This document shows positions 19,175-28,616 of a DNA stretch of 64,000 bases, one piece after another. This stretch comes from Sorangium cellulosum So0157-2. Its GTDB lineage: Bacteria; Myxococcota_A; Polyangia; Polyangiales; Polyangiaceae. Numbering within the stretch: position 1 is the stretch's first letter; the number at the start of each line of letters is the position of its first letter. Under the pieces are notes generated by a model that had not been told where the DNA came from, searched no databases, and saw only the letters and a list, made by a program, of their open reading frames with translations. Location: NCBI RefSeq assembly GCF_000418325.1, contig NC_021658.1:4575501-4639500 (forward strand), given 5' to 3'. The position numbers were made by a program, and so were the translations under genes.

Positions 19175-20788
19175 ATGCATCGCCGCTCCCGCGCCGCGCG
19201 CGCCTCCACGATCCCTGCGGCGTGGGCCGCGGCCGTCTGGCCCGCGCTCGCCGCGGCCGTCGGCTGCCTGGGGTGCACCTCGCAGGCCGGCGTCGCCTCG
19301 CCGCCGGAGCCGGTGCACTCGGACGCGCAGGCGCTCTCGCCGTTCGTCGCCCGGCCGCTGCCCTATGCGGCGGAGCCGGGATGGCGGTCGCGCGATGGAG
19401 AGGACGTGTACTCGATGGGCCTCGGGCTGGCCGACATCGACGGCGACGGCTTCAAGGACATCGTCGTGGCGAACGGCAACGACATGACGAAACAGCCGAT
19501 CGTCGTCTATTACAACGACGGGACGGGCCGTTTCCCGCCGGAGCCCAGCTGGTCGTCGGCGGACGCCGACTACAACACCGGCGTCGCAGTCGGCGACATC
19601 GATCGGGACGGCTGGGTGGATGTCGCGGTGAGCGTCGGCCCCCGGGAGCCGGGCACCGTGAAGCTCGGGCACGTCAAGGTGTACAGGAACCGCGGCGGCG
19701 CGCTGGAGCCGACGCCGGGCTACCGCAGCGCGGACGGCTACGCGAGCGTCGGCTGCGCGCTCGGCGACGCGGACGGCGACGGGGATCTGGATCTCGCGGC
19801 CTCCGTGGCGCTCGAGGAGTGGTATTCGCCGGGCCCCGCGCGGATCTACGAGAACGTCGGCGGCGCGCTGTCCCCGCTGCCGAGCTGGAAGAGCGCGCGG
19901 GTCGATCACAGCTTCGGCATGGAGTTCGCCGACATCGACGAGGACGGCCTCCTGGATCTCGCCGTCGCGATGCCGGGCGTGCCGATCTTCCGCGGCGTGC
20001 TGCGGGACGGCGGCGTCATCTCCCTCCCGCGGGAGCCGGCCTGGACGGCGAGCGAGTCCATCCAGGTTCCGATGTTCCTGGACGCGGGGCGACTCGGCGC
20101 CTCCACCGGGCTCGTGGTCTCGTACAGCGACTTCGGTGCTGGCGGCGCCCGAGCGGGCGGCGCGCGGCGCTCGGGCGCGCCCGGGCGGGGGGCGGCGGGC
20201 GCGGGCGCGGGCGCGAGCTCGACCCGGTTCGAGGCCTATGCGCCGGAGCGCCAGCGCGGCCCGACCTGGAGGTCGGCGAGCGCCGGCTGGGGGGCCGGCG
20301 TCGCGCTGGCCGACGTGAGCGGCGACGGCGTGCTCGATCTGATCGCGGGCCGCTGGGGCCCGGCCCCGCCGCCGAACGCGCTGGGCGCGCCGCTGCAGAT
20401 CTACCTCGGGCTGGGCGGCGGGTTCACCCGGGAGCCCGTCTGGTCCTCGGCGACGATGACGGTGCAGGAGACCATTGCGCTCGCCGACCTGGGCCGGGAA
20501 GCATTGCAGTCGGCGACCGAGACGTTCCGCATCGAGCGCGAGCAGGCCGTGATCACGCTCTCTCGCCCGGTCATCGAGCAGATCGACGAGATCCGCCGCA
20601 ACGGCGCGCCCGTCGCGCCGCGCGACGTCGCCTCGCTCCCGGGCGGGAGCTGGGTCTCGTTCGCGCAGCGCCTCCGGCCCGGCGATGAGGTGGAGGTCCG
20701 CTATTCGTACTCGACGGAGCTGGACATCGTCGAGACGAACTGGGATACATCGAATTTCATCTACTATTATCGGTCGTCGTCCCGGTGA
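19175..20788 (+). CDS. FG-GAP/VCBS repeat lipoprotein
   Basis: A 537-residue exported protein whose N-terminal hydrophobic region contains two possible lipidation cysteines (VGCLGC). Repeats of beta-propeller type carry calcium-binding motifs such as DIDGDGFKD, DIDRDGWVD, DADGDGDLD, DIDEDGLLD and DVSGDGVLD, each after a GxGLAD-like strand. These FG-GAP/VCBS repeats typically form a surface-exposed propeller used in adhesion or binding. An Ala/Gly/Arg-rich insert interrupts the propeller around residues 320-350. The final 110 residues form a separate, uncharacterised beta-rich domain. It lies 4 bp after the giant kinase and in line with two further genes. Confidence 0.85.
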   Translation: MHRRSRAARASTIPAAWAAAVWPALAAAVGCLGCTSQAGVASPPEPVHSDAQALSPFVARPLPYAAEPGWRSRDGEDVYSMGLGLADIDGDGFKDIVVANGNDMTKQPIVVYYNDGTGRFPPEPSWSSADADYNTGVAVGDIDRDGWVDVAVSVGPREPGTVKLGHVKVYRNRGGALEPTPGYRSADGYASVGCALGDADGDGDLDLAASVALEEWYSPGPARIYENVGGALSPLPSWKSARVDHSFGMEFADIDEDGLLDLAVAMPGVPIFRGVLRDGGVISLPREPAWTASESIQVPMFLDAGRLGASTGLVVSYSDFGAGGARAGGARRSGAPGRGAAGAGAGASSTRFEAYAPERQRGPTWRSASAGWGAGVALADVSGDGVLDLIAGRWGPAPPPNALGAPLQIYLGLGGGFTREPVWSSATMTVQETIALADLGREALQSATETFRIEREQAVITLSRPVIEQIDEIRRNGAPVAPRDVASLPGGSWVSFAQRLRPGDEVEVRYSYSTELDIVETNWDTSNFIYYYRSSSR

Positions 20789-20854
20789 GCGCCGGGCGGC
20801 GCGTGGGCGCAGGGCCTTTGCCGCGTCCATCACCCTAGCCGTGGAGCGGTTCTC

Positions 20855-21370
20855 ATGTTGATGTTCTTCATCGCCGATCTCGCGCGCGATCCCAACCTGC
20901 AGGCCGCCTTCAGCGAGGATCCGGAGCGCGCCATGGCGCAAGCCGGCCTCTCGGACGAGCAGAAGGCGCTCTTGCGGACCCGCGATCCGAAGCGCATCGC
21001 CGACGCGGTGGCGCAGGAGGTCGAGGCCCTGCCGATCCGGTCGGTGAGCCCGGTGGTCAACTGGATCGGCCCGGTGCTCCATGTCACGGCCGTCGAGCCG
21101 AGCAGCGGCGTGCACGGGCAAGAGGTCAAGACGGTCGTGTACGGCACGTATTTCGAGAGCACGATGGCGTGCTCGCTGGTGCAGGGCGCTACGGTCATCT
21201 CCGGGGTCGTCTCGAACGTGGTCACGGGGATGAACTCGCGGATGGAGGTGCGGTTCAACCTGGCCAACGCGGTCCCCGGCCCGTACGGCGTGCAGGCGAG
21301 GTCGCGGAGGGCCGAGAGCACGCTGCCGAGGGCGTTCGAGGTGAAGCGCGCTCGCCAGACGCCGGTGTGA
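20855..21370 (+). CDS. Small protein: helical LigA-like N-domain plus TIG/IPT-like domain
   Basis: A 171-residue protein with no signal peptide. Residues 1-58 form a helical segment (DPNLQAAFSEDPERAMAQAG, then LSDEQKALLRTRDPKRIADA). This pattern is shared by the small LigA-type dioxygenase-subunit domain and by some RiPP precursor leaders. Residues 70-165 look like an IPT/TIG immunoglobulin-like domain (HVTAVEPSSGVHGQEVKTVV, YGTYFES, MEVRFNLANAVPGPYGVQAR). It lies in the same-strand run with the FG-GAP lipoprotein and the unknown gene at 21411. It could be a secreted structural or cargo protein recognised through its N domain; this is speculation. Confidence 0.7.
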   Translation: MLMFFIADLARDPNLQAAFSEDPERAMAQAGLSDEQKALLRTRDPKRIADAVAQEVEALPIRSVSPVVNWIGPVLHVTAVEPSSGVHGQEVKTVVYGTYFESTMACSLVQGATVISGVVSNVVTGMNSRMEVRFNLANAVPGPYGVQARSRRAESTLPRAFEVKRARQTPV

Positions 21371-21410
21371 GCGGCCGGGGCGGCGCGGCCCCGCGGGGAG
21401 GGCGAGGAGG

Positions 21411-22460
21411 GTGATCGTCCCGGTGCACGCGCTGATGGCCGAGGGGGCGGCGCTGCTCCCGCCGGCGCTGGTGTCCCCGGCGGCGCACGCGCGCCTGGCG
21501 GCGGCGGCGGCCGGGCTGCCCGAGGTGGCCTCGTGCGCAGCCGTCGAGTGCCGGCTCGACGGCTCCGAGCGGGTCGACCTGCTGGTCTGTCTGACGGCGG
21601 CGGAGGGCGGGCACCGCGCGCTGGCGCGGCGGCGCGCCGATCTCGACCTGCTCGCCGAGCCGGCGTGGGCGCGGGTGGCCGCGTTTTGCGCGGAGTGGGC
21701 GGACCCTGGCTCGCCGCTCTACCGCGGTATTCCGCTGCTCTGGCTGGAGCTCGACCTCCCCGACGACGGGGCGCGGCTGCCGTCGTCCGTGCCGGCGCCG
21801 TATCCGTTTCCCTGCATCGAGCCCTCCGTGCCGGGCGGCGTCGCGCCGGGCGCTGCGGGCGACGGTGCGGGGCTCCCCGAGCGAGCGGGCGTGATCCGGC
21901 GGGCGCTCGCGCTCCTGCTGGGCGAGCCCGTGCCACCCGCGGTCGACGGGGCCTTGCTCCGGTGCATCGCGCGGCTGCCGCCGAGCGGGCGCGCGATGCA
22001 CGTGGCCCCGCTCGCCGTGCGGGGGCGCGCCGCGGTCCGCCTGGTGGTCGCGATGGGGAAGGCCGATGTCCCGGCGTACCTGGCGCGGATCGACTGGCCC
22101 GGATCGATCGCGGACATCGAGGCGCTCCTCGACGGCATGGTTCCTTTCACGAGCCATGTCAGCTTCCACCTCGACGTGGGCGCGGCGGTGGAGCCGATGC
22201 TGGGCCTGGAGATCTCCTATCCGATCGTGGATGTCCGCTGGGCGACGGCGCTGGGCCGGCTCGTCGCGCTCGGCGCGTGCTTGCCGGACAAGCGCGATGC
22301 GATCCTGGCCTGGCCGGCGGACGCGCGGCCCTGGCCTGGCCGGGGGTGGCCGACGCGGCTGCGCCAGGGCGTCATGCTGAAGCTGGTCTACCGGCCGGAC
22401 GCGCCGCTGGAGGCGAAGGCGTATCTCGGGATCACGCCCTACGTGGCGCTGTTCGGGTGA
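21411..22460 (+). CDS. Conserved-looking protein of unknown function
   Basis: A 349-residue protein starting at GTG with a GAGGAGG Shine-Dalgarno just upstream. No family was recognised. The N-terminal third is helical (LVSPAAHARLAAAAAGLPEV). The middle carries YPFPCIEPSVPGG and the C-terminal half has ordered segments such as IDWPGSIADIEALLDGMVPF, HVSFHLDVG and LGLEISYP, suggesting a globular alpha/beta fold with aromatic-rich strands. It follows the TIG-domain gene by 40 bp and is probably in the same transcript as the kinase and lipoprotein genes. Codon use is typical of the window. A role linked to the TIG-domain protein is a guess from position. Confidence 0.7.
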   Translation: MIVPVHALMAEGAALLPPALVSPAAHARLAAAAAGLPEVASCAAVECRLDGSERVDLLVCLTAAEGGHRALARRRADLDLLAEPAWARVAAFCAEWADPGSPLYRGIPLLWLELDLPDDGARLPSSVPAPYPFPCIEPSVPGGVAPGAAGDGAGLPERAGVIRRALALLLGEPVPPAVDGALLRCIARLPPSGRAMHVAPLAVRGRAAVRLVVAMGKADVPAYLARIDWPGSIADIEALLDGMVPFTSHVSFHLDVGAAVEPMLGLEISYPIVDVRWATALGRLVALGACLPDKRDAILAWPADARPWPGRGWPTRLRQGVMLKLVYRPDAPLEAKAYLGITPYVALFG

Positions 22461-22533
22461 GGGAGGCGGCGAGCGGAGGGGGCGAGTCGGCGGGCGGGAG
22501 CGGGCGAGGCGATCGCGTTCGGGATTCGGCGGA

Positions 22534-23694
22534 TCAAGGAGGGAAGACGGAGCCGCGGTTCAGGATGCCCCCCGGATCCTGCTGCGCCTTGAGGTCGCGG
22601 AGCGCCGCATAGGTCTGCTCGCCGAAGCACGCGCGGTAGGCGTCGATACCGCAGGTCGACTCGGACTGGATGTAGCGGCGGCAGCCGAGCTCGATGGCGG
22701 CGCGCGTGAGCGCCTCGTCGTAGGCGCGCAGCGGGCCCGCCGCGTCGCCGGAGGGCAGGCGCAGCGCGCCCCAGGAGCCGAGCGCGAAGAACGGCTCGTC
22801 GCGCGGGTAGACGAGCGGCGGCACCGGGCGCCGCTGGCGGATCGGGTACGCGTAGCGCCGGCGGTACGAGAGCAGGCCGGCGTGCTCCGCCTCGAGGGCG
22901 GCGAGCCGCGCCTGCGCCTTCGCGAGGCTCCTGCCCGGGGTGAACAGCGTGAACCACAGGAGGCGCTCGTCGCGCTCAGCCTCGTCCGGACCGGGGCCCT
23001 GCAGGTCTGGCGAGGCGGCGATGAGCTCGCGGCTGACGCCGGCGCCGGCCGGGTAGGGCGGGGGAGCTGCGGTGTCCAGCGGGCAGACATCGAGCGTCGC
23101 CTCGACGATGACGCCGAGCTGGCCCATCGCGCCGAACAGCCACGGAAAGAGCGCATGATGCCTGTCGACGCGCTGAAGGCGGCCCGTGCCGTCGACGAGC
23201 GTCAGGGCCGCGACGTTCTCCCAGAAGCCCCCGTGCAGGTTGGAGCGCGGCCCGAAGCCGCCCGCGGCCACGAACCCGGCGACCGAGGGCCCGGCGTGGC
23301 CGTCGTTGACGACGGGCACGGTGTAGCCGTGGCGCTCCACGAGGTTGCGCAGGCTCCAGAGGACGACGCCGGCGCCCGCGGTCACGGTGCCTTCGGTTTC
23401 GAATCGGACGTCGCCGAGGCGCTCCGTGCGGAGGAGGAGCTCGTGCGCGGCGGGCAGGGAGGCGCCGTTCAACGCGTGGCCCTGGCCGCGGACCCGCACG
23501 GGGACGCCGTGCAGGTGGGCCGTCCCGATGGCGTCGGCGAGCTCGGCGGACGAGGCGGGGGCGATCTCGCAAAAGGTGTCGGCGCTCTGCCGGAGGCGGC
23601 CGAAATGGGAGATCGGGGCGGAGACGATGCGCGGGGCGAACGCGGAGAAGAGGTCGCGGAGCTGCTGCGGGGGGCGCACGGAGCGAGCGTACAC
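22534..23694 (-). CDS. FAD-binding oxidoreductase (PCMH/VAO type)
   Basis: A 386-residue flavoprotein starting at GTG. The PCMH FAD-binding domain spans about 35-215, with VRVRGQGHALNGASLP in the pyrophosphate-binding region, GAGVVLWSLRNLVERHGYTV and GFVAAGGFGPRSNLHGGFWE. The substrate domain ends with the typical LKAQQDPGGILNRG close. Family members oxidise alcohols, sugars, lactones or cytokinins using O2 or another acceptor. The N-terminal half is close to the cytokinin dehydrogenase/aldonolactone-oxidase pattern, but substrate cannot be assigned. There is no signal peptide. It converges on the unknown gene at 21411-22460. Confidence 0.85.
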   Translation of the reverse strand: MYARSVRPPQQLRDLFSAFAPRIVSAPISHFGRLRQSADTFCEIAPASSAELADAIGTAHLHGVPVRVRGQGHALNGASLPAAHELLLRTERLGDVRFETEGTVTAGAGVVLWSLRNLVERHGYTVPVVNDGHAGPSVAGFVAAGGFGPRSNLHGGFWENVAALTLVDGTGRLQRVDRHHALFPWLFGAMGQLGVIVEATLDVCPLDTAAPPPYPAGAGVSRELIAASPDLQGPGPDEAERDERLLWFTLFTPGRSLAKAQARLAALEAEHAGLLSYRRRYAYPIRQRRPVPPLVYPRDEPFFALGSWGALRLPSGDAAGPLRAYDEALTRAAIELGCRRYIQSESTCGIDAYRACFGEQTYAALRDLKAQQDPGGILNRGSVFPP

Positions 23695-24129
23695 GGGGGA
23701 GGGATCGACGCAAAGGCGCCAGGGCGCAAGGCGGGGAAGAGGGGGATTCGGCGATCGAGGGGCGTCTTCGCAAGGCCGGTATGAAGGACCGTCTCGGCTG
23801 GGCGCGTCCGCGATCAGGCGTCATCCCCGCGGCGGCGGTCTGGGAGTCGATGGGGCGCTGACGAAAAACTTGACGAAGGTAGAGAGTCCAGCTCCCCCGG
23901 GGATGCGTGGCGGCGGTCCGGCCTCCCGGCGATGCCGCGTCGGCTGAGGTCCGGCCGCGATCTTTCCGTTGCAATTGGCCGCTGCCCCGACCTACCGTCT
24001 TGCTCCGCGCATGCCGACGCCGCGCCAAGTCCTCGACCTGCTTCTTCGTGGCCGATTGTTCGCGGAGTGCATGGTTCCGATTTTTACCGGTGTGGCTACC
24101 CACGACGACCTCGACGAGGGCGACCCTGA
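23695..24129. other. Intergenic region upstream of the DUF1016 pseudogene
   Basis: 435 bp between divergent genes. Nothing gene-like was recognised. The stretch from about 24010 to 24110 is slightly less GC-rich and could hold the promoter of the pseudogene, but no matched -35/-10 pair stood out. Confidence 0.4.
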
Positions 24130-25200
24130 ATGACCGCCCCGCTCGCCACCGTCCCTGCCGTCCTTGTCGACGAGCTACGCCGCCTCATCGACCAGAGCCG
24201 CACCGCCGCCGCCCGATCCATCAACAGACGAGCTCGTCTGGCTCTACTGGCAGGTCGGCCGCCGCCTTCGCGAGCACGTCGTCGGCGAGGGCCGGGCGGC
24301 GTACGGCGAGCAGGTCGTCGCCGACGTGGCCGCTGCCCTCTCGGCCGAGTACGGCCGCGGCTTCGGCAAGCGCAACCTCCACCACATGCTGCGCTTCGCC
24401 GAGATTTTCCCCGACCCGGACATTGTGCACGCGCTGCGTGCACAGTTGAGCTGGACCCATCTCCGGGAGATCATCGCCCTCGACGACCCCTCCAGCGCCG
24501 CTTCTACGTCGAGCTCTGCCGCCTCGAAGGCTGGAGCACCCGGACCCTCCAGGAGAAAATCGCCGGCATGCTCTTCGAGCGCACCGCCATCGCGAAGCGC
24601 CCGGACGCCGTCGTTCAGGAAGCCCTGGCCGCGCTCGGCGAGAGCGGCCGGATGACACCCGACCTCATCTTCCGCGACCCGTACGTCCTCGACTTCCTCG
24701 GCCTGCCCGCCTCCTTTGGCGAGCGCGAGCTGGAGGCCGCCATCCTGCGGGAGCTGGAGGGCTTCCTCCTGGAGCTGGGCCAGGGTTTCAGCTTCATCGC
24801 GCGGCAGAAGCGGATGAGCATCGGCGCCGAGGATTACTACCTCGACCTGCTCTTCTTCCATCGTTCGCTGCGGGCGCTCGTGGCCGTCGAGCTCAAGCTC
24901 GGCCGCTTCGACGCCCGCGACAAGGGGCAGATGGAGCTCTACCTGCGCTGGCTCGACAAGCACGAGCGCCAGCCCCACGAGAACCCGCCGCTCGGCCTCA
25001 TCCTGTGCGCCGACAAGAACGAGGAGCAGATCGAGTTGCTCCAGCTCAGCGAGGGCTCGATCCGCGTGGCGAGCTACCTGACGGAGCTGCCTCCCCGCGC
25101 GCTCCTCGAGAAGAAGCTCCTGGAGGCCATCGCCCACGCGCGCGCGGAGATCGGCGCCGCACCGCGTCCGATCACGAGCGGGGGTGAACCTTCGACCTGA
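24130..25200 (+). pseudogene. DUF1016/YhcG PD-(D/E)XK nuclease, broken by two compensating frameshifts
   Basis: Family similarity runs through three segments. Frame 1 from 24130 gives VLVDELRRLIDQSRTAAARS. Frame 2 then gives ELVWLYWQVGRRLREHVVGE and GRGFGKRNLHHMLRFAEIFP. Frame 1 resumes with RRFYVELCRLEGWSTRTLQE to the end. The first shift is near 24222. The second is at the C-run 24487-24490, where one extra C would restore DDPLQRRF. The C-terminal nuclease domain is intact, with DYYLDLLFFHRSL and the catalytic-type VAVELKLG, and ends close to the usual family end. Members are DNases often found near defence genes. No defence partner is seen here. Sequencing error in both places is a possible alternative. 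Confidence 0.8.
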
Positions 25201-25227
25201 GCCGAGTCTCGCCCCGGCGCCGTCCCC

Positions 25228-28170
25228 CTACCGCTCGTCGAGCAACGCCGACGGCCCCTCCAGCTCCTCGAGCGTCCGGCTCAGCGCCTCGAGCGCCGCG
25301 CCGGCCTCGTGGAAGCGATGCTCGCCGAGCAGGCGCAGGTAGCTCGCGAACGCGTCGTTGGCCCGCTGCGCCAGCCCGTCGGTCACGCCGCGCGCGCCGG
25401 GCGCCGCTGGCACGCCGGGCACGCCCGCCGCGGCCGGCGTCGGGGGCGGCCCGCCCTCGACGAGCCCGCGCAGCGCCGCGTCGAGCGAGCTCGCATAGCT
25501 CATCCGGTCGCCGTGCATCACCACCACGACGCGGAGCTCCGGATACGCCGCCGTGTCCGCCTGGAGGAAGATCGGCTCGACGTAGAGGAGCGTGTCCTCG
25601 ACGGGGATGACCAGCGCGTTGCCGCGGATCACCTTCTGACCGCGCTGGCTCCACAAGGAGAGCTGCGCCGACAGCACCGGATCCTGATCGATCTTCGTGT
25701 CCATCTGCTGGGTGCCGAGCACCCGCGTGTCCTTCGGGAACTTGTACGCGAGCATGCGCCCGTAGTCGTCGCCGTCGGACATGCCGGCGATCCAGCCGAT
25801 GAGCACCTGCCGGTCCTTCGGCGTGAACGGCAGGATCAGGGTGAACTCGGGCCGACCCTCGCCCGGCGGCTTCCACATCACATAATAGGGCTCCACCGGC
25901 TGGACCTCGTCGTAGTACTTCTCGGTCGCGCGCGCCCAGAGGTCCTCCTGGTTGTAGAACACCTCGGGATCCGTCATGTGGTACTTCGCGTAGACGAGAC
26001 CCTGCGCGAGGAGGAAATCCTCCGGATAACGCACGTGCGCGCGGAGCTCCGCCGGCATCTCCTCGCGCGGCAGGAGCAGGCCGGGGAAGATGCGGCTGTA
26101 GACCTGGAGGATCGGATCCTCCGGCTCGAAGACGTAGAGCCGCACCGAGCCGTCGTAGGCGTCGACCACCGCCTTGACCGAGTTGCGCACGTAGTTCGCG
26201 CGGCGGAGGTGATGCGTGAACTCCGCCCGCCCGCCCGCGTCGCCCGGCGCGCGCCCCGCGTTCATCCCGGCGCCCTCGGCGGAGAAGAAGCTCTCGCTGT
26301 AAGGATAATAGCTCGACGTGGTGTACGCATCGAGGATCCAGTGGAGCCGCCCGCCCGCGACGACGATGTACGGATCGCGATCCAGGGCCAGAAAGGGCGC
26401 GATCGCACCCACCCGCTCGCGGACCTCGCGGCGGAACATCACCCGGCTGTCGTCCGTGGGGATGCCGGACACGAGGAGGCTCGTGCCGCCGAGCTTCCAC
26501 CCGAAGAGGAGCTTGCGGAAGAAGCCGTCGAGCGCGATCCCGCCGGTGCCCGCGTAGCGCGTGTAGACGTTCTCCGAGCCGCTCGGATAGTCGAACTCCG
26601 GCTCCCTGGAGTTGGCCACCACGTAGCCGTGGGTGGTCTCTCCATAATAGATCTCCGGCCGCTCGGCCGCGAGCTCGGGCGAGGCGGAGACGGGCGGGAT
26701 GTCCTTCACGAGCAGGTTCGGCTGCCCGTCGTGCGTGAAGTCGTGCGCCGAGGCCATCGCGACGCCGTAGCCGTGCGTGTACTTGAAGCGACGGTTGACG
26801 AAGGTCTGGTGCTCGCGCGGCAGGTTCTCGGCGTCGAGCTCGCGCGGGGCGAGCATGACCTGGCGGTAGCGGTCGCCCACGGCGTAGCGATCGATGTCGA
26901 TGCCCGGCATCTCGTAATAGAGGCGGATCGCCTGGAACTGATGGATCACGGCGTCGAGCGCGCGCGGGTCCCAGAGGCGCACCTCGGACAGGAGCTCCTG
27001 GTTGTCCGCCAGGGTCTGGCGGGTGAGCCGGTCGGAGACGGGGAACTCGGTGACCTCGATGTCGTGGAGGCGGAAGCCCGCGCGGGTGAACGCGATGTTG
27101 TGGGCGAGGTAGGGGCGCTCGAGCGCGAGCTCGTTGGGCACGACCTTGAGCCACTGGACGAGCGCCGGGAGCACGTGCATGCCGAGCGCCCACGGCACCG
27201 CCACGAGGAGCGCCGGCAGTGCGGCGAGCCTCGCCAGGGCGCGCCGGCCCGCGCCGCGCTCGACGGCGGCGGCGCGGCAGAGGGCGCGCTGCACGGGCGG
27301 GAGGAAGAGCGCGACGCCCACGAGCGCCGCGATGACGGCGACGATGCGGGTGGCGGGCAGGCGCACGTGGACGTCGGTCCAGCCCGGGCCCACGACCACG
27401 CCCCACGACGAGTACATGAGGTGATAGGCCGCGAGCCACCGCCCCCAGGCGACGACGAGCGCGAGCGCGCCGAGAGAGAAGAAGAGCGCGCGGTACCGCG
27501 CGGCGACGGCGGGCGCGGCGCCCGCGGCGGGAGGCGCGGTGTCCGGCGCGGCGGCGCGCTCCGCAGGGAGGTCCGCAGGGGGCCCCGTGACCTGCTCCGC
27601 GGGAGGCGCCGCGGCGGGATCGCTGGCCGTCCGCCGCGCCGACGCGAGGTCCGCGTCGACGGCCGCCCCGGCGAGCGCGAGGAGCGCGAGGGTCGATAGC
27701 AGGAAGTACACCGCATCGTAGAACGGCAGCGAGAACAGATAGAACGAGGTGCTCCGGCCGAGGATGGGGTCGCGCAGCTCCGTGGGCACCTGCGCGAGGA
27801 AGCGCAGGATCACCTCCCAGCCGAAGAAGCCCCAGAGGGCGCCGAACGCCGCGCCGAGCAGCGTCGGGACGCGGCGCGCGCCGAGCGACCGCGCAGGGCG
27901 GGTCAGCAGGAAGACGAGGAGCCCGCCGAGCGAAGCGGCCACGAGCGCCGAGATCGACCGGGCCAGCGTCGCCGTCCAGAAGCGCGCCGTGTAACCGAGC
28001 TCGGCGAACCAGAGGTACTCGCCCCAGAAGCTCAGGAACCCGAAGAACGCGAGCGTGCCTGCCACGAGCAGCGCTCCCGCCGCGACGGGCAGGCGCCTGC
28101 GCATCCACATCCCCCACGCGATCAGGGCCGCTCCGGCGCCGAGCAGCACCAGGATGAAAAGAATGTACAT
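25228..28170 (-). CDS. UPF0182 family large membrane protein
   Basis: A 980-residue integral membrane protein. The N-terminal third holds about seven hydrophobic helices (from MYILFILVLLGAGAALIAWG onward), with an Ala/Pro-rich cytoplasmic loop near 190-240. The large soluble part carries UPF0182 hallmarks such as RLWDPRALDAVIHQFQAIR, YYEMPGIDIDRY, TFVNRRFKYTHGYG, YYGETTHGYV and YVMWKPPGEGRPEFTLILPF. The function of this widespread family is unknown. The ATG at 28170 has an AGGGAGG Shine-Dalgarno; longer open frame upstream is not homologous. It is divergent from the mrp operon, with 427 bp between. A short Ala/Pro/Gly linker precedes the last helix. Confidence 0.9.
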   Translation of the reverse strand: MYILFILVLLGAGAALIAWGMWMRRRLPVAAGALLVAGTLAFFGFLSFWGEYLWFAELGYTARFWTATLARSISALVAASLGGLLVFLLTRPARSLGARRVPTLLGAAFGALWGFFGWEVILRFLAQVPTELRDPILGRSTSFYLFSLPFYDAVYFLLSTLALLALAGAAVDADLASARRTASDPAAAPPAEQVTGPPADLPAERAAAPDTAPPAAGAAPAVAARYRALFFSLGALALVVAWGRWLAAYHLMYSSWGVVVGPGWTDVHVRLPATRIVAVIAALVGVALFLPPVQRALCRAAAVERGAGRRALARLAALPALLVAVPWALGMHVLPALVQWLKVVPNELALERPYLAHNIAFTRAGFRLHDIEVTEFPVSDRLTRQTLADNQELLSEVRLWDPRALDAVIHQFQAIRLYYEMPGIDIDRYAVGDRYRQVMLAPRELDAENLPREHQTFVNRRFKYTHGYGVAMASAHDFTHDGQPNLLVKDIPPVSASPELAAERPEIYYGETTHGYVVANSREPEFDYPSGSENVYTRYAGTGGIALDGFFRKLLFGWKLGGTSLLVSGIPTDDSRVMFRREVRERVGAIAPFLALDRDPYIVVAGGRLHWILDAYTTSSYYPYSESFFSAEGAGMNAGRAPGDAGGRAEFTHHLRRANYVRNSVKAVVDAYDGSVRLYVFEPEDPILQVYSRIFPGLLLPREEMPAELRAHVRYPEDFLLAQGLVYAKYHMTDPEVFYNQEDLWARATEKYYDEVQPVEPYYVMWKPPGEGRPEFTLILPFTPKDRQVLIGWIAGMSDGDDYGRMLAYKFPKDTRVLGTQQMDTKIDQDPVLSAQLSLWSQRGQKVIRGNALVIPVEDTLLYVEPIFLQADTAAYPELRVVVVMHGDRMSYASSLDAALRGLVEGGPPPTPAAAGVPGVPAAPGARGVTDGLAQRANDAFASYLRLLGEHRFHEAGAALEALSRTLEELEGPSALLDER

Positions 28171-28597
28171 TCGATGCCTCCCTTGGCGGGGCCCCACGCG
28201 GGGCGCGTCGTGTGCACCCTCGGGGCGCAAGGTCCGCGCCCGATCCAGCGCCGCGAATGCGTGTCCGCGGCGCACGGGCACGCGAGCTGGCAGCCGGGAC
28301 CGCGGGCAGGGCGGCTCGCCCGGCCGCGCGAGGACGCGCTGGGACGCGCTTGGATCACGGAGAGGGGCCGACGCGCCCGCTTTCCGGCCGAACGCAGGCA
28401 GCCGCCGAGGTGGAGCTTGCGCCCTGAGAGCTCTGGCTCCACCCAGTTCATCGACAGGGCGGTTGGAGCCGCTCGTGCTCGCTCGGAGTGGGAGCCACGC
28501 GCATGACGCTCGTCCTCGCGACCGACTTTTCCGCGGATGCGCAGCGCGCCGGGGTCTGCCTCGGGCCCTCGCCGGCATCGAAGGGGGACCTGCTGCG
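28171..28597. other. Divergent promoter region between the UPF0182 gene and mrpA
   Basis: 427 bp that must carry promoters for both directions. No clean -35/-10 pair could be chosen in the GC-rich sequence. Its right end contains a short Usp-like reading frame (separate entry). Confidence 0.4.
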
Positions 28598-28616
28598 ATG
28601 CTGTGGGCTGTCCTGA
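28503..28616 (+). pseudogene. Possible UspA N-terminal remnant overlapping the mrpA start
   Basis: An ATG-initiated 37-codon frame begins MTLVLATDFSADAQRA, which matches the first strand and helix of universal stress proteins (xIxVATDFSxxAxxA). It then loses similarity and stops at 28616, 19 bp inside mrpA. It is either the stump of a deleted usp gene or a short translated leader coupled to mrpA. Confidence 0.4.
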
